A stretch of DNA of 64,000 nucleotides, taken from Clostridium sp. CS001 (lineage in GTDB: Bacteria; Bacillota; Clostridia; Clostridiales; Clostridiaceae). Shown piece by piece: positions 26,985-36,240 of this stretch. The stretch is taken from contig NZ_JAIZZN010000008.1 in the NCBI RefSeq assembly GCF_020443565.1, positions 62,001 to 126,000 on the forward strand, read 5' to 3'. The position numbers and the translations under genes are program-made. Below the pieces are notes generated by a model. It worked only from the letters and a program-made list of their open reading frames with translations, made no database searches and was not told the origin of the DNA. Every line of letters begins with the position of its first letter. Positions within the stretch are counted from its first letter, which is position 1.

Positions 26985-27947
26985 ATGAGGCAGTATATAA
27001 CTAGAAGATTGCTGCAAATGATACCAGTTTTAATAGGGGTATCTATACTAATATTTTTTATAGTGCAGTTAGCGCCAGGTGATGCATTAACAGGCAAAAT
27101 GGATAAAGGATTAACGCCAGCAAGAAAACAAGAATTAAGACACCAAATGGGTCTAGATCTACCAATGCCACAGCAATACCTTAGATGGGCAGGTGGAGTT
27201 CTTAAGGGGGATTTTGGCGAATCCACTAACTTTAAGCAACCAGTAGGAAAGGTTATGAACACGTATATGTGGAATTCCTTTTACCTAGCTATACTTTCAT
27301 TAATACTAAGTGTATTAATTTCTATACCCATCGGAGTAATTTCTGCTACTAAACAGTATTCAAGATTTGATGGATTTTTTACCGTATTTGCCCTGATAGG
27401 CATTTCAATGCCCTCTTTCTTTTTTGGAATGCTTCTCATAAAAATATTTGCGGTAGATTTGCAAGTATTGCCAGTTACCGGCATGACAACGGCAGGAAGT
27501 GTAGCAACAGGTCTTTCCTATGGACTAGATGTAGCTCGTCATATGATACTACCGCTAATTGTGCTTACTTTAGGCAGCGTGGCAGGTCTTATGAGATATA
27601 CAAGATCTAGCATGCTAGAGGTAATAAGGCAGGATTACATAAGAACTGCTAGGGCTAAGGGGCTTAAGGAAAAAGTAGTGATATATAAACATGCTCTTAG
27701 AAACGGAATGATTCCTGTTATTACATTACTTGGATTTTGGCTTCCTGGATTATTTTCTGGAGCTTTCATTACGGAAAGCATCTTTGGTTGGCCTGGTATA
27801 GGACCCATAGGAATTGCAGCAGTAAGTGGACGAGATTACCCGCTGCTCATGGGAATAAATATCTTATTTGCAGTGTTAACCTTAGTTGGAAACTTAATTG
27901 CAGATGTTACTTATGCCGTAGTTGATCCGAGAATAAGGCTAAAATAG
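26985..27947 (+). CDS. oppB: Oligopeptide ABC transporter permease OppB
   Basis: 320 residues. N-terminal MRQYITRRLLQMIPVLIGVSIL membrane helix with the family's PGD motif (LAPGDAL), then five more helices. The EAA-loop pattern (DYIRTARAKGLKEKVVIYKHALRNGMIPVIT) contacts the ATPase. It forms the channel together with OppC. Ribosome site AAAGGGGGA precedes the ATG. It is second in a five-gene oppABCDF operon. Confidence 0.95.
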   Translation: MRQYITRRLLQMIPVLIGVSILIFFIVQLAPGDALTGKMDKGLTPARKQELRHQMGLDLPMPQQYLRWAGGVLKGDFGESTNFKQPVGKVMNTYMWNSFYLAILSLILSVLISIPIGVISATKQYSRFDGFFTVFALIGISMPSFFFGMLLIKIFAVDLQVLPVTGMTTAGSVATGLSYGLDVARHMILPLIVLTLGSVAGLMRYTRSSMLEVIRQDYIRTARAKGLKEKVVIYKHALRNGMIPVITLLGFWLPGLFSGAFITESIFGWPGIGPIGIAAVSGRDYPLLMGINILFAVLTLVGNLIADVTYAVVDPRIRLK

Positions 27948-27958
27948 GAGGTGTAAAA

Positions 27959-28876
27959 ATGGAACTAGAAGTAAAACCAAATGTGAAGAAGGTTAAAAGA
28001 GAAGAGATTTTGAGTCCTTGGAAGATAATAAGAAAAAGATTAAAGAAAAATAAACTAGCTATGTTTGGAATGTATATACTTCTGTTTATGGTACTGATGG
28101 CTGCGTTTGGTCCAATAATATCACCTTATAAAATGGAAACCATAGACCTACTTAATGTATCAGCATCTCCATCTTTTAAACATATTTTGGGCACAGATGA
28201 TATAGGAAGAGATGTCTTAACAAGGGTTATGTATGGAGGGAGAATATCTCTTACAGTGGGAGTACTAGCTGTACTTGTAGAAGTGTTAATTGGAAGTATA
28301 TTAGGTGGGATAGCAGGATTCTATGGTGGAATAGTAGATAGCATAATAATGAGAGTAGTTGATATATTTCTATCTTTTCCGGGGCTTCCACTACTTATAA
28401 TGCTAGCAGCAGTAATGTCAGATTTAAAGGTACCTCCACAGTATAGGATGTACGTAGTTATGTTTATCATAGGTATACTTGGATGGCCGGGTCTTTGCCG
28501 TATTGTTCGAGGACAAATACTATCTCTTAGGGAGCAGGAATTTATGCAGGCGGCAGAAGCTTTAGGTCTTAAAGATAGTCGAAAAATATTTAGTCATTTA
28601 CTACCAAATACTTACGCGTCTATAATAGTTTCAGCTACTTTAGGTATAGGTGGTGCAATCCTAACAGAATCAGCATTGAGTTTTTTAGGGCTAGGAGTTA
28701 CTCCGCCTACACCATCTTGGGGTCAAATGGTTCAGTCAGTTAACAATGCATATATATTACAATTCCAACCTTGGATTTGGGCGCCTCCTGGAATATGCAT
28801 TTTCTTAACGGTAATGGGCATAAATTTATTTGGTGATGGACTTCGCGATGCCATTGATCCAAAACTAAAGGTTTAG
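27959..28876 (+). CDS. oppC: Oligopeptide ABC transporter permease OppC
   Basis: 305 residues. The N-terminal cytoplasmic stretch and first helix (KNKLAMFGMYILLFMVLMAAFGPII) are typical of OppC, followed by HILGTDDIGRDVLTRVMYGGRISL and the EAA loop FMQAAEALGLKDSRKIFSHLLPNTYASIIV. The C-terminus has the GMNPTW-like GQMVQSVNNAY..WAPPG block. It pairs with OppB. The ATG follows an AGGAGG site eight bases after its start, 11 bases behind oppB. Confidence 0.95.
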   Translation: MELEVKPNVKKVKREEILSPWKIIRKRLKKNKLAMFGMYILLFMVLMAAFGPIISPYKMETIDLLNVSASPSFKHILGTDDIGRDVLTRVMYGGRISLTVGVLAVLVEVLIGSILGGIAGFYGGIVDSIIMRVVDIFLSFPGLPLLIMLAAVMSDLKVPPQYRMYVVMFIIGILGWPGLCRIVRGQILSLREQEFMQAAEALGLKDSRKIFSHLLPNTYASIIVSATLGIGGAILTESALSFLGLGVTPPTPSWGQMVQSVNNAYILQFQPWIWAPPGICIFLTVMGINLFGDGLRDAIDPKLKV

Positions 28877-28886
28877 GAGGCATAAT

Positions 28887-29864
28887 ATGAGCAAAAATTT
28901 AGTTGAAATAAAAAATTTAAAAACCCATTTTTATACAGAGGATGGAGTTGTAAAAGCTGTTGATGATGTAAGTTTTAACATTAAACATGGTGAAATAATA
29001 GGTGTTGTAGGAGAATCAGGTTGCGGTAAAAGTGTTACAGCTATGTCCATAATGAGATTAATTCCGTCACCACCAGGGAAAATAATTGCTGGTGAAATTC
29101 TATTTGAAGATAAAAATGTATTAGAACTCAAGGATGAGGAAATGAGAGCCATAAGAGGTAATGATATTGCTGTAATATTTCAAGAGCCTATGACCTCCTT
29201 AAACCCTATATTTACTATAGGGTACCAAATAGAAGAAGTAATTTTGCTACATCAAAAATCAAGTAAGGATGAAGCTAAGAAAAAGGCAGTAGAGATGTTA
29301 AAGTTAGTTGGGGTACCAAGAGCAGAAGAGATAGTGGAATGTTATCCACATGAGCTTAGTGGAGGGATGAGGCAAAGAGCAATGATTGCAATGGCAGTGT
29401 CTTGTAATCCAAAGCTTTTAATAGCAGATGAGCCAACTACAGCACTGGATGTAACAATTCAAGCTCAAATACTTGATATTATGAAGGATTTAAAGAAAAA
29501 GCTTAATACTTCAATAATGCTTATAACTCATGACCTTGGAGTAATAGCTGAGATGGCAGAATATGTAGTGGTCATGTACGCTGGTAAGGTTATTGAGGAA
29601 GCACCTGTAATTGAGATATTTAAGAATCCTATGCATCCATATACTGAAGGTTTAATGAAGTCTAAACCATCACTAGATAAAGATGTGGATAGATTGTACT
29701 CAATACCTGGACAAGTTCCAAACCCAATTAATATGCCAGAAGAATGTTATTTTTGTGCAAGGTGCTCAAAGGCTATGGATATTTGTAGAAAGCAGCAACC
29801 AACTATTAGAGAGATAAAACCAGGACATAAGGTAGCTTGCTTTTTATATGAGGAGGGGAAATAA
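28887..29864 (+). CDS. oppD: Oligopeptide ABC transporter ATPase OppD
   Basis: 325 residues. Walker A GESGCGKSVTAMSI near 40-53, Q-loop IFQEPMTSLNPIFT, signature [14 protein letters not shown], Walker [15 protein letters not shown], switch THDLGV, and the C-terminal oligopeptide domain with Cys residues (CYFCARCSKAMDIC). It provides energy with OppF. AGGAGG lies well placed before the ATG; it starts ten bases after oppC and its stop touches the GTG of oppF. Confidence 0.96.
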   Translation: MSKNLVEIKNLKTHFYTEDGVVKAVDDVSFNIKHGEIIGVVGESGCGKSVTAMSIMRLIPSPPGKIIAGEILFEDKNVLELKDEEMRAIRGNDIAVIFQEPMTSLNPIFTIGYQIEEVILLHQKSSKDEAKKKAVEMLKLVGVPRAEEIVECYPHELSGGMRQRAMIAMAVSCNPKLLIADEPTTALDVTIQAQILDIMKDLKKKLNTSIMLITHDLGVIAEMAEYVVVMYAGKVIEEAPVIEIFKNPMHPYTEGLMKSKPSLDKDVDRLYSIPGQVPNPINMPEECYFCARCSKAMDICRKQQPTIREIKPGHKVACFLYEEGK

Positions 29865-30830
29865 GTGGGTGATGCAATAGTTAGAGCCGAGAATTTAAAA
29901 ACATATTTTCCTATTAGAGGTGGAATACTTCAAAAGACTGTAGGTTATGTTAAAGCTGTAGATGGAGTATCTTTATCTATAAATAAGGGAGAAACATTGG
30001 GCTTGGTTGGTGAATCGGGATGTGGTAAAACTACAGTTGGTAGAACACTTCTAAGACTTTTAAATAAAACAGAAGGTGATGTATATTTTAAAGATCAAAA
30101 TGTATTTGATTTATCAAAAAAGGATTTAAGAAAGATAAGACCTCAAATGCAGATAATTTTTCAAGATCCATATAGCTCTCTTAATCCAAGACTTACTATA
30201 GGACAAATAGTTGGAGAGGCACTTTTAGACCATGATTTATTACCTAAGAGTGAAATCGCTGCTAGAGTTCAACAGGTGCTGGAGATTTGTGGTCTTGCGT
30301 CTTATCATATAAGAAGATATCCACATGAATTCTCAGGTGGACAAAGGCAGAGAATAGGAATAGCAAGAGCCCTTATATTAAATCCTGAATTTATAGTTGC
30401 AGATGAGCCAGTATCAGCACTAGATGTGTCAATTCAATCTCAAATAGTAAATTTAATGTGTGATCTTCAAGAGAAAATGGGATTTTCATATTTATTTATT
30501 TCACATGATTTAAGTGTAGTAAAGCATATTAGTCATAGAATAGGGGTTATGTACCTGGGATCTTTGGTGGAACTGGCACCAAAAAATGAATTGTATAATA
30601 ATCCTCTTCATCCATATACAAAGGCATTATTATCTGCTGTACCATTACCAGATCCCACATTAAAGCGAGAACGGATTATTTTGCAGGGAGATATTCCAAG
30701 CCCTGCAAATCCACCACCTGGCTGTAAGTTTCATACTAGGTGCCAATATGCTATGGAAAGGTGCCAAAATGAATGTCCGCAGTATAAAGATGTAGGCGGA
30801 GAACATTTTGTAGCTTGTCACCTTGTATAG
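29865..30830 (+). CDS. oppF: Oligopeptide ABC transporter ATPase OppF
   Basis: 321 residues from a GTG immediately after the oppD stop, with GAGGGG upstream inside oppD. Walker [17 protein letters not shown]-loop [14 protein letters not shown], signature [15 protein letters not shown], Walker [15 protein letters not shown], switch SHDLSVV. The C-terminal domain ([20 protein letters not shown]) is the usual Cys-containing extension. It completes the five-gene peptide importer. It is a close paralogue of the oppF at 603-1565. Confidence 0.96.
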   Translation: MGDAIVRAENLKTYFPIRGGILQKTVGYVKAVDGVSLSINKGETLGLVGESGCGKTTVGRTLLRLLNKTEGDVYFKDQNVFDLSKKDLRKIRPQMQIIFQDPYSSLNPRLTIGQIVGEALLDHDLLPKSEIAARVQQVLEICGLASYHIRRYPHEFSGGQRQRIGIARALILNPEFIVADEPVSALDVSIQSQIVNLMCDLQEKMGFSYLFISHDLSVVKHISHRIGVMYLGSLVELAPKNELYNNPLHPYTKALLSAVPLPDPTLKRERIILQGDIPSPANPPPGCKFHTRCQYAMERCQNECPQYKDVGGEHFVACHLV

Positions 30831-30916
30831 GATAATGATTTAGGTATATGAAAATAGAATAATAAATACAGTAATTTGTTATTCTATTTATATGAATCTG
30901 GCGAAAGGGGATAAAT

Positions 30917-31105
30917 ATGGGGAAAAGGAAAGGATTAGAAATCATAAAATCTAAGAATGTGCAGTGTGATGAAGCAGTGGGTTTTAAGGATATTGTAGCT
31001 ATTACTATAGCTCAATTTCAAATACTAATGCCTATAATGATTGGAGCCGCTGTAGTTATGGGTTTATTGTTATTCATTATAATGAAGATATGGATTGTAA
31101 ATTGA
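30917..31105 (+). CDS. Small single-pass membrane protein, unknown
   Basis: 62 residues. A polar N-terminal half (MGKRKGLEIIKSKNVQCDEAVGFK) is followed by one hydrophobic segment of about 25 residues (LMPIMIGAAVVMGLLLFIIMKIWIV) at the C-terminus. AAAGGGG stands seven bases before the ATG. It lies between the opp operon (86-base gap) and a terminator, so it may be the last gene of that transcript. I do not recognise the family. The good ribosome site and clean membrane helix support a real gene. Confidence 0.6.
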   Translation: MGKRKGLEIIKSKNVQCDEAVGFKDIVAITIAQFQILMPIMIGAAVVMGLLLFIIMKIWIVN

Positions 31106-31123
31106 TAATAACTAATTAATAAT

Positions 31124-31165
31124 AATAAAGAACGCTAGAATTTGCTAGGGTTCTTTATTAATTTT
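31124..31165 (+). terminator. Terminator after the small membrane protein gene
   Basis: AATAAAGAAC pairs with GTTCTTTATT around an inner CTAG/CTAG stem; AATTTT follows. Confidence 0.7.
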
Positions 31166-31259
31166 AACAACATCAAAGATGATGATTTAACTATCCCTTA
31201 TCTACTTATTTGGGTATAATTAAGGTGTAGTGTTATTACACAAAAAGGATGGTATATAT

Positions 31260-33203
31260 ATGAATTTGTTAACGATAGAAGAAGTGAGTAAAAGCTATAG
31301 TGAGAAAATACTCATTAATAAGGTATCACTAGGTATAAGTGAAGGAGATAAAATTGGATTGCTTGGAGTTAATGGTACAGGGAAATCCACTTTTTTAAAA
31401 ATAATAGCTGGTCTTGAAGTTCCGGATGAGGGAAGAATTTTAAAGGGCAGCATGGTAAATATAGAATATCTACCTCAGAACCCAGAGTTTGATCCAGATG
31501 CTACAGTACTAGAGCAGATTTTTAAAAGTGATACTGACATTATGAAGGTTATAAGAGAATATGAAGCTGTTATAGAAGATTTGCATGAAAATCCAGAAGA
31601 TGAAATGCTTCAAAAGTCCTTAATGCACCTTAATAATAAAATGGATGCAATTAACGGATGGCAAGTTCAAAGTGAAGCTAAAACTATACTGACCAGGCTT
31701 GGTATAACAAATTTCAAGGAGAAGGTAGGAAACCTTTCTGGTGGACAAAGAAAGAGAGTAGCGCTGTGTAGTGCATTAATAACACCTTCTGATTTGTTAA
31801 TTTTAGATGAGCCTACAAACCATATGGATAATAAAATAATAGATTGGTTAGAGAACTTTATAAAAAATAGAAAAGGCGCTGTGCTCATGGTTACACATGA
31901 CAGATATTTTCTTGATAGGATAACCAATAAGATTCTTGAACTTGATGGGGGTAATTTATATAGCTATCAAGGTAACTATAGCACATTCTTAGAAAAAAAA
32001 GTTGAAAGAATGGCATTAGTGGATGCACTTGAGAGGAAGAGGCAGAGCTTATTTAAAAAGGAACTGGCATGGATAAGGCGGGGAGCAAAAGCTAGAACTA
32101 CAAAGCAAAAGGCCAGAATTGACCGCTTTGAGGAGCTTCAAGAGAGTAAAGTTGACATTTCAAAGGAAAAGTTAGAGTTATCATCAGTATCTACAAGACT
32201 TGGCAAAAAGGTTATTAATGTGGATAAAATTTATAAAGCTTTTGGTGAGAAAAAATTAATTTCAGACTTTAGTCATGTGTTTACTAAGGGTGACAAAGTG
32301 GGTATTATAGGGCCTAATGGTATTGGAAAGTCTACACTTATGAATATCTTAAGTGGAAGTATAAGCCAAGATGAGGGGCTTATAGAATGGGGAGAAACAG
32401 TAAAACTCGGCTATTTTAATCAAGAAAACGGTGCTATGGATGAAAATATGAGGGCTATTGATTATATTAAAGAAGGAGCAGAATATATATCAACAGGAAA
32501 TGGGGAAAAGATTACGGCTTCCCAAATGCTAGAGCGATTCTTATTCGATGGAACTACCCAGTGGTCCTTTATTTCTAAATTATCTGGAGGAGAAAAAAGA
32601 AGATTATACCTGCTAAGAATTCTTATGGAAGCTCCAAATGTACTATTTTTAGATGAGCCAACCAATGATTTTGATATTGAAACCTTAGCAGTACTGGAGG
32701 ATTATTTAGATGAATTTAATGGGGTGGTTATAACTGTATCACATGATAGATACTTTTTAGATAGAGTTTCGGAAAAAATATTTAGTTTTGAGGGAAATGA
32801 AAAAATAATTCAACATGTAGGAAATTATTCTGAGTATAAGGAGTATATAGAAAAAAACTTAGATATATTAAGTGATGTAAGCGTAGATATTAAAGATGAT
32901 AAAACAAGCAATAACGAAAATAAAAAGGGTAAAAGTGACAATGAAGATAAAAAGAATAAGCCGCTAAAATTTACTTATAAGGAACAAAAGGAACATGAAG
33001 AAATTGATGGTGTAATCGAGAAAAAAGAAATAGAACTTCAAGAAATCGACAAAAAGATTAATGCTGGAAGTAGTGATTTTGAATACCTACAAAAGCTAGT
33101 GGAAGAGCAGAAGAATGTTCAAGATGAAATAGAACATCTAATGGAGCGCTGGGCATATTTAAATGAATTAGAAGAACAAATTATGATGCAGAGAAGTAAC
33201 TAA
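31260..33203 (+). CDS. ABC-F family ATPase with C-terminal coiled coil (Uup-like)
   Basis: 647 residues from ATG 31260, with AAAGGATGG just upstream; in-frame TTG at 31230 lacks a ribosome site. Two ABC domains have Walker A GVNGTGKST and GPNGIGKST, signatures LSGGQRKRVAL and LSGGEKRRLYL, and Walker [14 protein letters not shown] and VLFLDEPTNDFD. There are no membrane helices. The C-terminal 100 residues form a charged linker and a coiled-coil CTD (KEIELQEIDKKINAGSSDFEYLQ), as in Uup. ABC-F proteins act on ribosomes; Uup also binds branched DNA. Monocistronic, followed by a perfect 16-bp hairpin. Confidence 0.9.
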   Translation: MNLLTIEEVSKSYSEKILINKVSLGISEGDKIGLLGVNGTGKSTFLKIIAGLEVPDEGRILKGSMVNIEYLPQNPEFDPDATVLEQIFKSDTDIMKVIREYEAVIEDLHENPEDEMLQKSLMHLNNKMDAINGWQVQSEAKTILTRLGITNFKEKVGNLSGGQRKRVALCSALITPSDLLILDEPTNHMDNKIIDWLENFIKNRKGAVLMVTHDRYFLDRITNKILELDGGNLYSYQGNYSTFLEKKVERMALVDALERKRQSLFKKELAWIRRGAKARTTKQKARIDRFEELQESKVDISKEKLELSSVSTRLGKKVINVDKIYKAFGEKKLISDFSHVFTKGDKVGIIGPNGIGKSTLMNILSGSISQDEGLIEWGETVKLGYFNQENGAMDENMRAIDYIKEGAEYISTGNGEKITASQMLERFLFDGTTQWSFISKLSGGEKRRLYLLRILMEAPNVLFLDEPTNDFDIETLAVLEDYLDEFNGVVITVSHDRYFLDRVSEKIFSFEGNEKIIQHVGNYSEYKEYIEKNLDILSDVSVDIKDDKTSNNENKKGKSDNEDKKNKPLKFTYKEQKEHEEIDGVIEKKEIELQEIDKKINAGSSDFEYLQKLVEEQKNVQDEIEHLMERWAYLNELEEQIMMQRSN

Positions 33204-33227
33204 ATTTTATGTACTACAATTCCATTT

Positions 33228-33279
33228 AGTCACATGAAAATAAATAGACCAGGTACAATTTTGTTATTTTCATGTGACT
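33228..33279 (+). repeat. Perfect 16-bp inverted repeat before the helicase gene
   Basis: AGTCACATGAAAATAA (33228-33243) pairs with TTATTTTCATGTGACT (33264-33279), 20-base loop, no T-tract. It ends 20 bases before the next start codon, so it may end the ABC-F transcript or act in the 5' leader of the helicase gene. Confidence 0.6.
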
Positions 33280-33298
33280 TATCAAAAGAGGTAAACTT

Positions 33299-35665
33299 AT
33301 GGGGAAAAATAAAGATATAAAAATATCTGTGCGTAACTTGGTTGAATTTGTACTTCGCTCTGGGGACTTGGATATGAGATTTATGGGAAGTAATAGAGCA
33401 GTAGAAGGTACTAAAGCGCATCAGAAGTTGCAAAAGGAAAACAGAGAGAGGTATTCTATAATATTTGGAGAGGAATACTTATCTGAAGTAAGCTTAAGAC
33501 ATAAAGTAGAGCAAAATGGAGGCACAATTGTAATCGAGGGTCGTGCTGATGGCATTCTAATAAAAGATAAAGTGGTCACAATAGATGAAATAAAAACAGT
33601 TACTAAGGATTTAGAGCTGCTTTGTGAGGATTATAATAGCCTTCACTGGGCTCAAGCCAAATGCTATGCATATATATATGGGGTACAAAATAATCTTAAA
33701 CAGGTTAATGTTCAATTGACTTACTACGAGATAAGTACTGAAAAGGTTAAGCAGTTCATTAAGGTTTTTTCTATTGAGCAGCTTCAAGATTTTTTTGACG
33801 AAATTATTTTTAGTTATTTCACATGGGCAAATATTACTAAAGAGTGGAATGAAGAGAGAGATGATACCATAAAAGACTTGAAATTTCCTTTTGACAATTA
33901 TAGAGCCGGGCAAAGAGAACTTGCAGTTTCTGTATACAAGACTGTGGAAAAGCAAAAGAAAATATTTGTGCAAGCACCCACTGGAATAGGTAAAACTATA
34001 TCTACCTTGTTTCCTACAATTAAAGCTCTGGGAGAGGGATATACTTCTAAAATCTTTTACCTAACAGCTAAAACTATAACAAGACAAGTTGCAGAGGATG
34101 CTTTTGAAAAAATGAAAGAAGCTGGACTTAAATTTAAGACTATAACAATAACAGCAAAGGATAAAGTATGTTTTAGTAAAGGGAGTGCCTGTAACCCGGA
34201 ACAATGTAAATTTGCAAAAGGACATTTCGACAGGGTTAATGAAGCTTTACTCGATGTCTTAAAAAATGAAACTACATTTAGTAGGGAAATAATTGAAACT
34301 TATTCTAATAAGTATAATATATGTCCATTTGAATTTTCCTTGGATTTAACTTTATGGTCTGACTGTGTTATATGTGATTATAATTATGCATTTGATCCTA
34401 GGGTTTATTTAAAGAGGTTCTTTGTGGATAACAGTGGGGACTACACCTTCTTGGTAGACGAAGCTCATAATTTGGTAGACAGAGCTAGGGAAATGTTTTC
34501 TGCGCAGATTCATAAAAAACCACTTTTGCAATTGAAAAGAGATATAAAAGGCAAGGATGATAAAATATACAAAGCTATAAGTAAACTAAACACCTTTATG
34601 GTTAATATGAAAAAGATGTGTAGCGAAGATGGATACTATAAACAGAATTTAGATCCCAAAGATATATATAGTATTCTTAATAATGTTACTAAATTATTAG
34701 AAGTATGGCTCACTAAAAATGAAAAGTCAGAGATATATGATAATTTTTTAGAATTGTACTTTAATTCTTTGAGTTTTATGCGAATAGCTGAGTTTTATGA
34801 CGATAAATATGTAACCTATGTAGAAAGTATAGAAGATGACGTTGTGTTAAAAATATTTTGCCTGGACCCATCTAAGCTTTTAAAAGAAGCATCCCAAAGA
34901 GCCAAGTCTGTTGTGTATTTCTCTGCAACGTTACTACCATTATTGTACTTCAAAGAAATTTTGGGTGGGGAGAAGGAAGATTATCACTTAACCTTAGAGT
35001 CGCCATTTGACACAAAGAATCTTAATCTAATGATAGCTAATGATATTTCTACTAAATACAAATATAGAGAGAATAGCTATGAAAAGATAGTGGAGTACGT
35101 ATATTCTGTAGTAAGCAGTAAGAAGGGGAACTATATGGTGTTTTTTCCTTCCTATAAGTACATGAATGAAGTTTGTAATTTGTTTGTGTGTAAATACCCA
35201 CACATTAAATTAAGTATTCAAACTAATTTTATGACAGAAGAGGATAGGGAAGCTTTTTTACAAAGTTTTAATGATGACCAAAATAATGACGTTTTAGGTT
35301 TTGGAGTTCTAGGTGGCATATTTTCAGAAGGCATTGATTTAAAAGGTGACAAATTGATTGGTGTAATAATAATTGGTGTAGGACTTCCTATGATTTGCTT
35401 TGAAAGGGAAATTATTAAAGAATACTATGATAATAAAAGCAATTGTGGTTATGAGTATTCTTATATGTACCCAGGTATGAATAAAGTACTACAGGCTGCA
35501 GGGAGAGTGATTAGAACCGAGGAGGATAGAGGGACTGTACTCTTAATAGATGATAGATTTCTTCACCAAAGATACAAAAGGCTATTCCCGAGGGCTTGGG
35601 ATTACTACGAAAAAGTAAATAATCATACTGAGGCAAAAAAACGGGTTTGGGAATTTTTCAAATAA
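33299..35665 (+). CDS. DinG/XPD-type Fe-S helicase fused to a PD-(D/E)XK nuclease domain
   Basis: 788 residues. Residues 1-180 look like a Cas4/RecB-type nuclease: H41, GRADG (D84), IDEIKT (E97, K99) and the QAKCYAY motif near 119. From about 195 a superfamily 2 helicase follows: Q-motif YRAGQREL, Walker A APTGIGKT (226-233), six Cys at 291, 298, 303, 342, 356 and 359 able to bind an Fe-S cluster, DEAH at 387-390, and a C-terminal motif VI (QAAGRVIRTEEDRG). It probably unwinds and trims DNA in repair. The fusion occurs in clostridia, but its role is not well defined. Ribosome site AAAAGAGG. Confidence 0.85.
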   Translation: MGKNKDIKISVRNLVEFVLRSGDLDMRFMGSNRAVEGTKAHQKLQKENRERYSIIFGEEYLSEVSLRHKVEQNGGTIVIEGRADGILIKDKVVTIDEIKTVTKDLELLCEDYNSLHWAQAKCYAYIYGVQNNLKQVNVQLTYYEISTEKVKQFIKVFSIEQLQDFFDEIIFSYFTWANITKEWNEERDDTIKDLKFPFDNYRAGQRELAVSVYKTVEKQKKIFVQAPTGIGKTISTLFPTIKALGEGYTSKIFYLTAKTITRQVAEDAFEKMKEAGLKFKTITITAKDKVCFSKGSACNPEQCKFAKGHFDRVNEALLDVLKNETTFSREIIETYSNKYNICPFEFSLDLTLWSDCVICDYNYAFDPRVYLKRFFVDNSGDYTFLVDEAHNLVDRAREMFSAQIHKKPLLQLKRDIKGKDDKIYKAISKLNTFMVNMKKMCSEDGYYKQNLDPKDIYSILNNVTKLLEVWLTKNEKSEIYDNFLELYFNSLSFMRIAEFYDDKYVTYVESIEDDVVLKIFCLDPSKLLKEASQRAKSVVYFSATLLPLLYFKEILGGEKEDYHLTLESPFDTKNLNLMIANDISTKYKYRENSYEKIVEYVYSVVSSKKGNYMVFFPSYKYMNEVCNLFVCKYPHIKLSIQTNFMTEEDREAFLQSFNDDQNNDVLGFGVLGGIFSEGIDLKGDKLIGVIIIGVGLPMICFEREIIKEYYDNKSNCGYEYSYMYPGMNKVLQAAGRVIRTEEDRGTVLLIDDRFLHQRYKRLFPRAWDYYEKVNNHTEAKKRVWEFFK

Positions 35666-35690
35666 TAGATTATAAATATAAACAATATTA

Positions 35691-35718
35691 AAAACCTTGA
35701 GCAATTGCTCAAGGTTTT
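35691..35718. terminator. Terminator after the nuclease-helicase gene
   Basis: A perfect 28-bp palindrome (AAAACCTTGAGCAA with TTGCTCAAGGTTTT); A-tract and T-tract flanks allow action in both directions. Confidence 0.85.
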
Positions 35719-36200
35719 ATATTTAAGTAATTAAAATCTAGCTATAGAATACTTTTGGGGGGGATAAAGGAAAGGAAACTAATTATTTTTAATTGCTACG
35801 AATACATCTATATCGATTTCTGCATATACAAGTACAATAAATTTTATTTTTACTAGTACATATGTTGCAACTGATAATCATGAATATTACTAAAAATATA
35901 AGATATAAGTAGTTTCCTTTTTATCTTTTGTTTTTGGGACAATATAATCTTTATTAGATTATGTCGAAATAAGTTTAATCTTTTGTGATGGTTTCGATAA
36001 TGTGTTTCGACTTATTTCTTAATATAATAATAACAACAATAACACAAATAGTCAATAGAATTTTTTAAATTTTAATATAAATATGAACTAAAATGAAAAA
36101 ATAAAGAGTTTCGACAAAAGAGGGCAAATATGGAATGAACATTCTGCAATTTATGCAATTGGCTAAATAATTTAAAAAGATAAGTATGTATTTTTACAAA
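35719..36200. promoter_or_regulatory. Gene-poor region with Spo0A-box-like sites and an inverted repeat
   Basis: 0A-box-like sequences: TGTCGAAA (35962-35969), TTTCGAC (36005-36011) and the full-consensus TTTCGACAAAA (36109-36119, reverse of TTTTGTCGAAA), plus a weaker TTTCGAT at 35992. GAAATAAGT/ACTTATTTC flank the first two. Arms GGAAAGGAAACTA (about 35769-35781) and TAGTTTCC (about 35910-35917) form a long-range inverted repeat. No recognised protein gene starts here in either direction, apart from the small reading frame at 35789-35881. Confidence 0.5.
35789..35881 (-). CDS. Possible 30-residue Cys-rich peptide
   Basis: ATG to TAA, 30 codons, with six cysteines (pattern C-x2-C-x7-C-x-C-x-C-x5-C) and a basic end (RNRYRCIRSN). 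It lies within the Spo0A-box region and between the arms of a long-range inverted repeat. Against it: no ribosome site directly upstream (a GGAAAC lies about 30 bases away) and AT-rich DNA easily yields short frames. It could instead be part of a non-coding RNA. Low confidence, listed because the cysteine spacing is unusual. Confidence 0.2.
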   Translation of the reverse strand: MIISCNICTSKNKIYCTCICRNRYRCIRSN

Positions 36201-36202
36201 TA

Positions 36203-36240
36203 AAAAAATAACTCCTAGTTTAGACTAGGAGTTATTTTTT
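36203..36240. terminator. Bidirectional terminator overlapping the end of the MFS gene
   Basis: AAAAAATAACTCCTAGT with ACTAGGAGTTATTTTTT, loop TTAG. The last eight codons of the leftward MFS gene lie within the hairpin. Confidence 0.9.
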
